From contig JANXZB010000132.1 in assembly GCA_025355765.1 (NCBI GenBank), forward strand, positions 1-41,376: a stretch of 41,376 nt of DNA, given 5' to 3'. Source of the DNA: Actinomycetes bacterium (GTDB lineage Bacteria > Actinomycetota > Actinomycetes > Nanopelagicales > Nanopelagicaceae). Shown here in pieces: positions 25,099 through 32,815 of the stretch. Both the position numbers and the translations under genes were made by a program. Positions within the stretch are counted from its first letter, which is position 1. Every line of letters begins with the position of its first letter. The notes below the pieces were generated by a model that searched no databases, was not told the origin of the DNA, and saw only the letters and a list, made by a program, of their open reading frames with translations.

Positions 25099-25104
25099 TA
25101 ATCT
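25099..25104 (+). promoter_or_regulatory. -10 box (TAATCT) of a probable leaderless proC promoter
   Basis: TAATCT ends six bases before the proC ATG at 25111 (spacer TGCTTC), and no Shine-Dalgarno is present. A small inverted repeat, TGCGT-GTTT-ACGCA (25072-25085), lies just upstream, between the two divergent -10 boxes; it is too short to be called an operator. Confidence 0.6.
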
Positions 25105-25110
25105 TGCTTC

Positions 25111-25923
25111 ATGAACATCGATTCTAATCCAAGTGCCATTGGAGTGATAGGCGCAGGAGTGATGGGTGAAGCCCTGCTCAGCGCCTTGATTTCTGCAGGT
25201 GTCAGCCCTGAGTCGATCACAGTCTCAGAGAAGCGTGCCGATCGTGCCGCAGAACTCGTCGACAAGTATGGAATCGTTGTGGCGCCTCTTGAGACAAACG
25301 TTTCAAAAGCCGATGTCTTGCTACTCGTCGTGAAGCCACAGGATATTTCCACTGTTTTAACAGAAATCAAAGGTTTGATTAAACCCAGTACCTTGGTTGT
25401 CTCTTTCGCTGCTGGAAAGAAGATTGAATTCATTTCATCCCTCCTTGGCGGCAGCAATCCGATAATCCGAGTGATGCCGAATACGCCGACTTTGGTTGGA
25501 GAGGGGATGGCAGCGATGTCGATTGGTCCGCTGGTGACAAGTGCTCAATCCAACTTTGTCCTCGGATTCCTTTCAGCAACAGGCCGAGTCGTTGAGGTCG
25601 ATGAAAATTTGCAGGACGCCGTAACGGCGGTAAGTGGTTCGGGACCGGCCTACTTCTTTAATTTTGTGGAAGCCATGGTCTCGGCGGGAACCGAGTTGGG
25701 GTTGTCCAATGAAGTTGCCACAGAACTTACAATCCAAACAATGGTGGGTGCTGCAAAACTTCTGGCAACCTCGAACAAGAGTGCGACCACGCTTCGCGAA
25801 AATGTGACTAGCCCCAATGGGACCACGGCGGCAGCCCTTGCATCCTTTGCAGAATCTGATCTTGCAGGGATTGTGAAGAAGGCGATGACGGCGGCTCGCG
25901 ACCGTTCTCAGGAACTTGCGTAA
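25111..25923 (+). CDS. proC: Pyrroline-5-carboxylate reductase
   Basis: ProC reduces pyrroline-5-carboxylate to proline with NAD(P)H. The Rossmann motif IGVIGAGVMGEA starts near residue 10. Further landmarks are VVKPQDI, VMPNTPTLVGEG, and the C-terminal dimerisation domain with VSGSGPAYFFNFVEAM and NVTSPNGTTAAAL. The length (270 aa) is normal. It is followed after ten bases by an exported protein gene and then by bS22. In M. tuberculosis proC also lies close to the bS22 gene (from memory), so the pairing looks conserved. Confidence 0.95.
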   Translation: MNIDSNPSAIGVIGAGVMGEALLSALISAGVSPESITVSEKRADRAAELVDKYGIVVAPLETNVSKADVLLLVVKPQDISTVLTEIKGLIKPSTLVVSFAAGKKIEFISSLLGGSNPIIRVMPNTPTLVGEGMAAMSIGPLVTSAQSNFVLGFLSATGRVVEVDENLQDAVTAVSGSGPAYFFNFVEAMVSAGTELGLSNEVATELTIQTMVGAAKLLATSNKSATTLRENVTSPNGTTAAALASFAESDLAGIVKKAMTAARDRSQELA

Positions 25924-25933
25924 AGATAGAACC

Positions 25934-27196
25934 ATGCGAAAAATCGGAATCCTTGCTGTTATTGCCGTCGCTTTGGTTTCGGTTCCTATCCTCGCGCAAG
26001 GAGCGACAAAATCCATCGACCAAGTCCCGATGACCAAGATTGCAACTCTTTCACCTTCGAGTCAGGTAGTTGGAATGGTAGTTCGGGGCAAGATGATTTA
26101 TCTCATCGGCACGGTTACTGGCGTTGTCAGCACGGATGGATTCATTCAAGCAATGGATTCTACTGGAGCAGTTCAATGGTCGGTTCCGCTAGACAATGGA
26201 TCGAATGAGATCGCAACTGCGGCAGCTTTCGATCCTGCAGGAAATCTCTGGGTGGCAGGTACTGCACAGACGACCAATACGACTTTTAGCCCAACACTGG
26301 TTGATACCGCAACGGCCACTCCATCACCGACTCCTTCGCCAACACCGGTGGTTCTCAATCCCGATGGAGTTGGCGTTGTGGCACTCATCCCGATGCGGCC
26401 AGATCTCACATCACTTTCCCTCTGGAAGATCTCACCTTCAGGAACATTGCTTGCCACCTACACCGCATCCATGGGATCGGCATTTTATGTACGAGGCATA
26501 AGCGTCTATAAGAATTCGGTTGCGATCGTAGGAACTATTTCCACCACATCCGGGCTTGCTGGTCTGCTTATTCAAGGTGATCTAAACGGGATCTTCGGTA
26601 AGCCGGTCGTTGTGGGCAAGGTGGATACGCAGCTGACCTCCGTTATCAGGAAGGCAGATGGCTCTCTTGTATTGCTGGGGAGCAGCTCTGAGACCATTGC
26701 AAAGCAAGGACGCAAAGGCATCAAGGACGGAATCATCGTCGCTGTTTCGCCTGCGGGGAAGATTACGTCCCTCGTCCGAAGTTCCAACACTGCCAGCACG
26801 CGCTGGTGGCTCAGTGGAACCAATTCCCTATTTCTTGGAGGAGTCGCGACGGGGAAAGCAAAGACCGAAGCGGTGGTCACGAAATTCGGATCCACTCTCG
26901 TTCCTTTATGGACGCTTCGCTTTGACTCGATTGGCTATGCCCTCACTGCCGATAGCCCAACCTCCCATTTCCTCGTCTTTGCCTCAATCGGGGCAATTGC
27001 CGGGGTGAAAGGGTGGAAACCAAGCAAGGCTTCGGCGTTGACGCTGAGTCTTGACTCAAAGGGTCTCCTGAACGGGGCTTACGGGGCCCCTGCCATCGAA
27101 AACCCGATAGCGATCGGATACAGCCGTGAATTAGGGCTAGTGGTGCTTGGCCAGGGTCCATCGGGCGTTTCGGTCTTTCATACACTTCCAAGGTAA
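25934..27196 (+). CDS. Exported beta-propeller-like protein with a Pro/Thr/Ser linker (hypothetical)
   Basis: The 420-aa product has a clear signal peptide (MRKIGILAVIAVALVSVPIL, cut near AQGA). The body alternates short beta-strand stretches with Gly/Asp turns such as DPAGNLWVAGT and KADGSLVLLGSS, which suggests a beta-propeller of degenerate repeats. An inserted flexible linker, about 120-140, is rich in Pro, Ser and Thr (TATPSPTPSPTP), and could be glycosylated. I chose the ATG at 25934 because the signal peptide begins there; the earlier in-frame codon at 25916 adds six charged residues and lies inside proC. No catalytic motif is visible. Close spacing implies co-transcription with proC, without an obvious link in function. 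Confidence 0.7.
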   Translation: MRKIGILAVIAVALVSVPILAQGATKSIDQVPMTKIATLSPSSQVVGMVVRGKMIYLIGTVTGVVSTDGFIQAMDSTGAVQWSVPLDNGSNEIATAAAFDPAGNLWVAGTAQTTNTTFSPTLVDTATATPSPTPSPTPVVLNPDGVGVVALIPMRPDLTSLSLWKISPSGTLLATYTASMGSAFYVRGISVYKNSVAIVGTISTTSGLAGLLIQGDLNGIFGKPVVVGKVDTQLTSVIRKADGSLVLLGSSSETIAKQGRKGIKDGIIVAVSPAGKITSLVRSSNTASTRWWLSGTNSLFLGGVATGKAKTEAVVTKFGSTLVPLWTLRFDSIGYALTADSPTSHFLVFASIGAIAGVKGWKPSKASALTLSLDSKGLLNGAYGAPAIENPIAIGYSRELGLVVLGQGPSGVSVFHTLPR

Positions 27197-27202
27197 CCTA
27201 GC

Positions 27203-27249
27203 CTCCTTAGGCCTCGTTGGGTCTTGAGGTCAGAAATACCTAAAAGGAG
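27203..27249 (+). promoter_or_regulatory. Possible Shine-Dalgarno-sequestering leader hairpin of the bS22 gene
   Basis: CTCCTTAGG (27203-27211) can pair with CCTAAAAGGAG (27239-27249) if two adenines bulge out. The right strand contains AAGGAG, the Shine-Dalgarno sequence of the bS22 microgene. A competing small stem, CCTC (27212-27215) with GAGG (27226-27229), lies in the loop. It would act only in transcripts that start upstream of 27203, such as read-through from proC; the TAACCT at 27194-27199 would start within the left arm. Confidence 0.35.
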
Positions 27250-27259
27250 ATCGTGGCGT

Positions 27260-27358
27260 ATGGGTTCAGTAATCAAGAAGCGACGCAAGCGGATGGCGAA
27301 GAAGAAGCATAAGAAACTTCTAAAAAAGACCCGTATTCAGCGTCGTAACGCCAAGTAA
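27260..27358 (+). CDS. Small ribosomal subunit protein bS22 (AURKAIP1/COX24-type), 32 aa
   Basis: This microgene encodes 32 residues starting [20 protein letters not shown] and ending with an Arg/Lys-rich helix (TRIQRRNAK). More than half the residues are Lys or Arg. It matches the actinobacterial 33-residue protein found in the mycobacterial 30S subunit near the decoding centre (bS22), a relative of the mitochondrial AURKAIP1/COX24 domain protein mS38. AAGGAG (27244-27249) stands ten bases before the ATG. The neighbouring proC supports the assignment, since mycobacteria have the same pairing. It ends 18 bases from the convergent metalloprotease gene. Confidence 0.93.
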   Translation: MGSVIKKRRKRMAKKKHKKLLKKTRIQRRNAK

Positions 27359-27376
27359 GCCTTTTCAACTCACCTT

Positions 27377-29755
27377 TTACGGCCTTAAGAGCGTCAACTT
27401 TCCGGCAACGCAGGCTACTGCGTAGCGCACTTTGTTGATCGTGACCCATTCGCTATCGATGGGCGCAGGGCTCTGAAAATTCGAAACAAGACTTATCGGG
27501 CTTTTGCCTGCCGTTGGCTTCAATTCGGTTGTGCAGATGCGGTCTTGGCAGCCAAAGGTGAGCGTTCGATTGTCGATGCTCAGCGGGGAAGTGGGTAGGC
27601 CGTATCCATCACTTGTTAGCGTCACGGGCGGGGAGTTGTCGGAGAGATTATCCCAGCGGATCTGAGTTGGCTTCGGCAAAGAGACTCCACTAGCCGTGAG
27701 CCACGTCGCTATGACACCGGCCGCAGTCTTGTTCAGCGAGAGGTCGTAGCCAGCAACGGCGACTCCACCACCGGAGGTATCTAATGTTCGGTAACTCCAA
27801 TTGGAAGAGATTCCAATTCGAGTAGCTAGTCGAACTTCACCGGCCGTGGCTTGTTTCTGTTGATTCACAACAAGGACTGAATCGTAGAGAACCGAAACTT
27901 TGGAACCGACTGCAACTGCGCGCAGATGCGTTCCGACATCGCCGGTTGTGTGACCATTCGTTTTATGATCGCCATCGACCAATTCATAAGTCCATTTGCC
28001 CGAGAATCCCTTCACGGCACCGAGCAGAATGCCCTGCGTTTCATCGCGGTAAAAAACTTGAAGACCCGAGGCAGTGCTAGCGCAGGCATTGCTCACGCTT
28101 ACATCGCTGGCGGTTCGAACACGATTTGGTTGATCGTATGGTTGAACGATCGGGCCGTTGCCATCCACAATTTCATATTTGAAATTTATTCCATCGAATG
28201 TAGCGTGATGTAGATCCTTATCGACTTTATCGGCGTAGAAGATATGGAGAGCTTGATTCTTACCTGATCCACTGGTGCAGACGGAAACCGGACCTGAAAC
28301 ATCGTGAAGCGTACGTCCAGCGCTGCCGCCTCTTCCATCGACAGTGACAATATGCCAGGCCTTGCCTGTCCACACGGCAAGCTTCACTCGACCTCGCTTG
28401 CTATCTGTATAGACGATCGCAGGTTGGGTATTGAAAAGCGTTGTGGCGATGCGTTCCCCGTCCGCCAATGAATCAAGGACACTCGCCTTCCAAGCTGCCT
28501 GCGGCGTAACTGAATTCGTCTGCACGTTTTCGGATTGACCAAGGTCGTTCTGCGAAGAAATCGAGAAACTGTACGAAATGCCATTCTTAAGCCCCGTGAT
28601 CAGAACTGGACTTGCTGTCGCAGAGATCTCTTGGCCGGTCTTGTTGTTCTTGATGGTGTAACTGGAGATTTGTGAGGTGCGACTATTGCTGGGCAGATCA
28701 AAGGTGATCACCGCTGATTTGTCGCCGACTAATGCCGCTACGTTACGCGGAGGCAGTGGCATGGTGCTCGCAATTCCCGCTGGTGGCTTATTTCTAAGAT
28801 CCTGGAGCATGGCAAGGAGCAAAGGCCCAGGCTGATGGAAAACTTCACCTGAAGCCAGGTTAGGGGTCATGACCGAATTCAGGCCTGTAGAAGAGAAAGT
28901 TGCCTCATCTAAATGGCTTACCGAAGAACCGACCTCGTAATGCGCGGGGGTGTAGAGAAGCGGCTTAACACCATTATTGGCTTGAATGCCCAAGGGACCT
29001 GACCAGACCAGGGTGTTAGTGAGTGCGCTGCCAAGTTCGAGTGATGGAGAGGGAAGATCTGAAAGTCGACGGCCATCACTGGTCTGGGCATATGCGTCAA
29101 ATGGTGTGGGCTGATCAAGAATTCCATATTTGAAGTAGGTGTCATACGCGTCGGTTGAGAGGAAACCAAGTCCATGTCCGAGTTCGTGGATGAAGACAGA
29201 TTCCAAGTCATACTCGGAACTCGTTGGCGTCCCATCATTGCGTTGATCCCAATTCGCATTTGAATTTGCTTGGATGACTATCTCAGGGCTGTTCTTATCG
29301 AGATCATCACCTGCCAGTGCATTTGCCAATGCGGAGGGATACCAGAGGGTGGCATCGGGTGCACCGGTAAATCCGGAAAAATAATTTCCAGGTCGGGCAC
29401 TTCCGAGAACCCCCGAAGTCGCCGACCGTCCCCACGTTGCATCGATCGTGATTGGAACTGTGGATGCGAAATTCTCAGACCAGACGTCCACTGCCGCTTG
29501 TACATCATTTCTAGCCCACGACGGAAAATTGTTATACGTGACAATGAAGGTGCTCTGTTTTTGTAGATGAGCACCGCCACTGTCGGTGGATCCAAGACTT
29601 TGAGTCGGTGGTCCTGCGTAGGTATGACCCCAGACCGTTGAAGCTCGCTCGTGAACGACCGATTGCGCATGGGCTTGAGGTATTGCGATGAGACCAGCCA
29701 GCATCGCGACGAGGGCAATTCCTGCGCGAATGGGGTTTCTTCGTCCGGTGTGCAT
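27377..29755 (-). CDS. Secreted leishmanolysin-like zinc metalloprotease with FN3 and beta-rich C-terminal domains
   Basis: This 792-aa exported protein has a signal peptide to about residue 30 (PQAHA). The protease domain carries HELGH (190-194) followed by GLGFLS. The canonical third metzincin ligand position (residue 200) is Ser, but SHLDE (280-284) and the Met-turn NSVMTP (293-298) recall the leishmanolysin (M8) arrangement, where the third His is far downstream, so H281 is the likely third ligand. A fibronectin type III domain spans about 333-419. The C-terminal 370 residues are beta-rich with repeated short strands, possibly a propeller or binding domain. TACCGT lies eight bases before the ATG. 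It stands alone between bS22 and a glutaredoxin gene. Its substrate is unknown; extracellular protein degradation fits. Confidence 0.8.
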   Translation of the reverse strand: MHTGRRNPIRAGIALVAMLAGLIAIPQAHAQSVVHERASTVWGHTYAGPPTQSLGSTDSGGAHLQKQSTFIVTYNNFPSWARNDVQAAVDVWSENFASTVPITIDATWGRSATSGVLGSARPGNYFSGFTGAPDATLWYPSALANALAGDDLDKNSPEIVIQANSNANWDQRNDGTPTSSEYDLESVFIHELGHGLGFLSTDAYDTYFKYGILDQPTPFDAYAQTSDGRRLSDLPSPSLELGSALTNTLVWSGPLGIQANNGVKPLLYTPAHYEVGSSVSHLDEATFSSTGLNSVMTPNLASGEVFHQPGPLLLAMLQDLRNKPPAGIASTMPLPPRNVAALVGDKSAVITFDLPSNSRTSQISSYTIKNNKTGQEISATASPVLITGLKNGISYSFSISSQNDLGQSENVQTNSVTPQAAWKASVLDSLADGERIATTLFNTQPAIVYTDSKRGRVKLAVWTGKAWHIVTVDGRGGSAGRTLHDVSGPVSVCTSGSGKNQALHIFYADKVDKDLHHATFDGINFKYEIVDGNGPIVQPYDQPNRVRTASDVSVSNACASTASGLQVFYRDETQGILLGAVKGFSGKWTYELVDGDHKTNGHTTGDVGTHLRAVAVGSKVSVLYDSVLVVNQQKQATAGEVRLATRIGISSNWSYRTLDTSGGGVAVAGYDLSLNKTAAGVIATWLTASGVSLPKPTQIRWDNLSDNSPPVTLTSDGYGLPTSPLSIDNRTLTFGCQDRICTTELKPTAGKSPISLVSNFQSPAPIDSEWVTINKVRYAVACVAGKLTLLRP

Positions 29756-29763
29756 ATTGGGAA

Positions 29764-29769
29764 ACGGTA
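29764..29769 (-). promoter_or_regulatory. -10 box (TACCGT) of the metalloprotease gene
   Basis: On the minus strand TACCGT ends eight bases before the ATG at 29755 with no Shine-Dalgarno between. The match to TANNNT is minimal, so this is less certain than the boxes with six-base spacing. Confidence 0.38.
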
Positions 29770-29840
29770 TCAGGGTGAGATGATTCGACGGTGACCCTCA
29801 GACGATTCTCAAGCACGCTGGGCCAATGGGAGGTGAATGT

Positions 29841-30101
29841 ATGACCATGCCAAACCTTGTGACCGTGTACACCCGAAAGGGCTGTCATCTCTGCGACGTG
29901 GCTATCGAAACCTTGGAGGCGCTCCAGCCAGAATTACAATTTGATATCGAAAAACGCTTTATTGACAGTGACCCGGTGCTAGAAGAGAAATACGGGGAGC
30001 TCATCCCGGTAATCCATATCGACGGCGAGCACCACGATTTTTACCGGGTTGATCCGGATCGGTTCAGATCTTCCCTTGATAGACATCGTCAGCGTCGATA
30101 A
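29841..30101 (+). CDS. Glutaredoxin-like thioredoxin-fold protein (DUF836 type)
   Basis: This 86-aa redox protein has the thioredoxin-fold start LVTVYTRKGCHLCDVAIETL with a CHLC (CxxC) active site, a cis-Pro region in GELIPVIHIDGE, and no additional domain. It resembles the glutaredoxin-like DUF836 proteins that lie near serB/HAD genes in actinobacteria. I chose the ATG at 29841 since GGAGG (29829-29833) is spaced seven bases away; the ATGs at 29826 and 29847 fit less well. It converges on the XPB helicase gene and overlaps its end by 38 bases. Reduction of protein or small-molecule disulfides is the probable role. Confidence 0.8.
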   Translation: MTMPNLVTVYTRKGCHLCDVAIETLEALQPELQFDIEKRFIDSDPVLEEKYGELIPVIHIDGEHHDFYRVDPDRFRSSLDRHRQRR

Positions 30102-31713
30102 TCCTGTAGGAGTACCCCTGCTCGGCCAGGAAGCGCTGGCGGTTCTGCGCAAAATCCTGATCGATGGTGTCTCTGGATACCACCGAGTAGAAACGCGCGG
30201 TACGGCCATCGGCCTTCGGTCGCAGAATTCGACCAAGTCGCTGTGCCTCCTCTTGCCGTGAACCGAACGCGCCTGATACTTGAATCGCAACAGATGCTTC
30301 CGGAAGATCAATGGAGAAGTTCGCGACCTTTGAGACGACTAGACACTTGATCTTTCCTTGGCGGAAAAGACCGAATAGGTGCTCTCGTTCCTTAATCGGA
30401 GTGTCCCCTTTGATGATGGGAACATTCAAGACCGCCTGCAACTCATCGAGTTGGTCAATGTACTGTCCTATAACGAGAACTTGATCGTCTGCGTGTTGCT
30501 TAACTAACTCTTCAACGATCTTTCGTTTTGTGACTGCGGTTGCGCAATGGCGATACTTGTTTTCAGGTTCGGCCGTTGCATAGGCAAGTCGTTCTTGTTC
30601 GGTGAGTGTCACTCGGACTTCGATGCATTCGGCCGGAGCAATGTAGCCCTGCGCTTCAATCTCTTTCCATGGAACATCAAATCTCTTCGGGCCAATCAAC
30701 GAGAAGACCTCTCCTTCGAGGCCATCCTCGCGCACTAACGTCGCCGTCAATCCGAGTCGACGGCGAGATTGAATATCGGCAGTAAATCGAAATATTGGTG
30801 CAGGAAGCAAATGGACTTCGTCGTAAATGATCAAACCCCAGTCATGGGTGTCAAAGAGATCGAGGTGTGAGTAAACGCCATTCTTCTTCTTCGTCATCAC
30901 TTGGTATGTGGCAATAGTTACGGGCCGAATTTCCTTCTTGGAGCCGGAATACTCGCCAATCTCGTCCTCGTTCAGAGTGGTACGGATAAGGAGTTCTTCG
31001 CGCCATTGTCGCGCTGCGACCGTGTTGGTTACGAGAATGAGCGTTGTGGCTTTGGCATGAGCCATCGCCGCGGCCCCTACGATTGTCTTGCCGGCACCGC
31101 ATGGAAGTACCACAACACCGGAGCCACCGTGCCAGAAGCCTTCAGCTGCAAGTTCTTGGTACTGGCGAATCTTCCAACCATTTTGGACCAGATCGATCTC
31201 GTGGTGTTGGCCGTCGACGTAACCGGCGAAATCCTCCGCTGGCCAACCTAAGCGTAAAAGTGACTGTTTTATATGGCCACGTTGACTTGGATGAACAGCA
31301 ACTGTCTGGGCGTCAATGCGGACACCAAGCAGGGGCGCAATCTTCTTTGCCCTGATGACCTCTTCAAGAACTGCGGTGTCGGTGGTGACAAGAATAAGCC
31401 CGTGAACAGGATCGGCTTCTAATCGCAATCGACCGTAGCGCGACATCGTCTCTGCGACATCTACCAGAATTGAATGAGGAACCGCGTACCTGGAGTATTT
31501 GAGCAGCGTATCTATGACTTGTTCTGCGTCGTGTCCGGCGGCGCGTGCATTCCACAATCCAAGGTTGGTGAGTCGATAAGTGTGAATGTGCTCAGGAGAT
31601 CGTTCAAGTTCGGCAAATGGGGCAATCGCTCGTCGGCACTCGGTACTTAGTGGGTGATCGATTTCAAGGAGCAGGGTCTTATCACTCTGAACAATTAACG
31701 GTCCATCAGTCAT
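30064..31713 (-). CDS. Bacterial XPB/Rad25-type DNA helicase (SF2)
   Basis: This 549-aa protein matches the 3'-5' XPB helicases of mycobacteria and archaea, relatives of the TFIIH subunit that opens DNA in repair. Residues 1 to about 130 form an N-terminal domain that is also present in the 731-aa protein two genes upstream. The helicase core has Walker A LPCGAGKT (203-210), DEVH (298-301), TAT in GLTATLVRED with the XPB-specific RED motif (328-330), and the C-terminal motif VI segment QEEAQRLGRILRPK. The thumb-like insertion follows. Its start overlaps the M20 peptidase gene by eight bases, and its end overlaps the glutaredoxin gene by 38. No bax1-like nuclease partner is nearby. Confidence 0.92.
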   Translation of the reverse strand: MTDGPLIVQSDKTLLLEIDHPLSTECRRAIAPFAELERSPEHIHTYRLTNLGLWNARAAGHDAEQVIDTLLKYSRYAVPHSILVDVAETMSRYGRLRLEADPVHGLILVTTDTAVLEEVIRAKKIAPLLGVRIDAQTVAVHPSQRGHIKQSLLRLGWPAEDFAGYVDGQHHEIDLVQNGWKIRQYQELAAEGFWHGGSGVVVLPCGAGKTIVGAAAMAHAKATTLILVTNTVAARQWREELLIRTTLNEDEIGEYSGSKKEIRPVTIATYQVMTKKKNGVYSHLDLFDTHDWGLIIYDEVHLLPAPIFRFTADIQSRRRLGLTATLVREDGLEGEVFSLIGPKRFDVPWKEIEAQGYIAPAECIEVRVTLTEQERLAYATAEPENKYRHCATAVTKRKIVEELVKQHADDQVLVIGQYIDQLDELQAVLNVPIIKGDTPIKEREHLFGLFRQGKIKCLVVSKVANFSIDLPEASVAIQVSGAFGSRQEEAQRLGRILRPKADGRTARFYSVVSRDTIDQDFAQNRQRFLAEQGYSYRIIDADDVYQGKI

Positions 31714-32815
31714 GTAACAAATCCTCTATAAAGTGGTGGAGAAAATTAATGCGCTCATCTACGGCGGAAATGCTCACCCATTCATTCAGGGCATGGGCAC
31801 CGGCTCCGACAGCGCCAAGTCCGTCAAGAACTTTGGCACCTGCGGCCGCCGCGAAATTCCCGTCACTTGCTCCACCGACACTTGCGCTGCCCAGCTTCAT
31901 TCCTAAACCTTGTGCAACCTTTTCGGCACGCTCATAGAGGTACTTAGTGGAGGCAGGCTCTAATGGAGGGCGATTCAGCCCACCCGAAATCTCAATGCGC
32001 GCATCCTGATTAGTTGGCTTGATTGACCGGATCGCAGCATCAACACGGACAAGATCTACTTGCGAGAAAGAGCGAATGTCTATATCAAGGGATGCATGAT
32101 CAGGGACTGTGTTCGTTGTATTTCCCGATCGCAAGACCGTTGGCACAACTGTCGTTCCGTGCTCTGCACTTTCAAGGGTGGCAAGCTTCAAGACAATGTG
32201 TGCCATTTCAGTCGTGGCATTGATTCCTTTTTCAGGTTCCAGCCCAGCGTGGGATGCGCGACCGAGAACGGTTACTTGGTACATCGCAGTTCCCTTGCGC
32301 CCAATCTTCACTTTCCCATCAATTGCAGCCTCAAGAACGAGGACCGCCTTCGCCCCTTTAGATAATTCTTGGATTAATTCTTTGGATGTTGCACTGCCGC
32401 TTTCCTCATCTGTTGTAGCGACTAGTGCGACTGAGCCTTCAATCCCCTTAAGGGCAAAAAGGGCTTGAACAAAGCCGGCCTTCATGTCGAAAATTCCGGG
32501 CCCACGGGCAACATCGCCTTTGACCTCCCAGAGCGGCTCAAATGAACCCTTGGGCCAGACAGTGTCTAGATGTCCGAGGAGAACGATTTCTGGCTTGTCG
32601 ACTCCGTACCAGAAGACGGGCCTTCCATTGATCTGGCGAATCTGCGCTGGAGTGCCAAGAACACGAGTCGTGAGATCCCTAGCTAACTCAACAACCTCGT
32701 TGCACGAGGCAAGGTCCTCGGTGGGCGATTCGCATCGCACGAGGACCTCTATGGCTTCAAGGGGAGTTGGCATACCTTCTATTCTGCCGTACTTCGTAGC
32801 CATCTGGGTGCTCAC
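31706..32815 (-). CDS. M20-family metallopeptidase (carboxypeptidase G2-like)
   Basis: This 369-aa cytosolic enzyme has the two-zinc site of M20 peptidases: H82 in LLGHLDTVWPKG, D110 in GPGIFDMKAG, catalytic Glu in TTDEESGS (137-138), a Glu in VLEAAID and a C-terminal His in GAGAHALNEWVSI. The dimerisation domain begins RKGTAMYQVTVLGRASHAG. These patterns are closest to glutamate carboxypeptidase (CPG2), which cuts C-terminal glutamate from folates and peptides, but other acyl-amino-acid substrates are possible. The GTG start overlaps the preceding gene by GTGA; the ATGs at residues 5 and 15 are alternatives. It sits between two XPB-related genes in one overlapping unit. Confidence 0.85.
   Translation of the reverse strand: MSTQMATKYGRIEGMPTPLEAIEVLVRCESPTEDLASCNEVVELARDLTTRVLGTPAQIRQINGRPVFWYGVDKPEIVLLGHLDTVWPKGSFEPLWEVKGDVARGPGIFDMKAGFVQALFALKGIEGSVALVATTDEESGSATSKELIQELSKGAKAVLVLEAAIDGKVKIGRKGTAMYQVTVLGRASHAGLEPEKGINATTEMAHIVLKLATLESAEHGTTVVPTVLRSGNTTNTVPDHASLDIDIRSFSQVDLVRVDAAIRSIKPTNQDARIEISGGLNRPPLEPASTKYLYERAEKVAQGLGMKLGSASVGGASDGNFAAAAGAKVLDGLGAVGAGAHALNEWVSISAVDERINFLHHFIEDLLHD

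Noticed and set aside
27197-27240. Intrinsic terminator after the exported protein gene
   Set aside because: The possible stems are not followed by a T-run; pairing with the bS22 Shine-Dalgarno is the better explanation.
27560-29700. Open frames opposite the metalloprotease gene
   Set aside because: They lack Shine-Dalgarno or -10 signals and domains, and the minus-strand frame has a signal peptide, zinc motif and FN3 domain.
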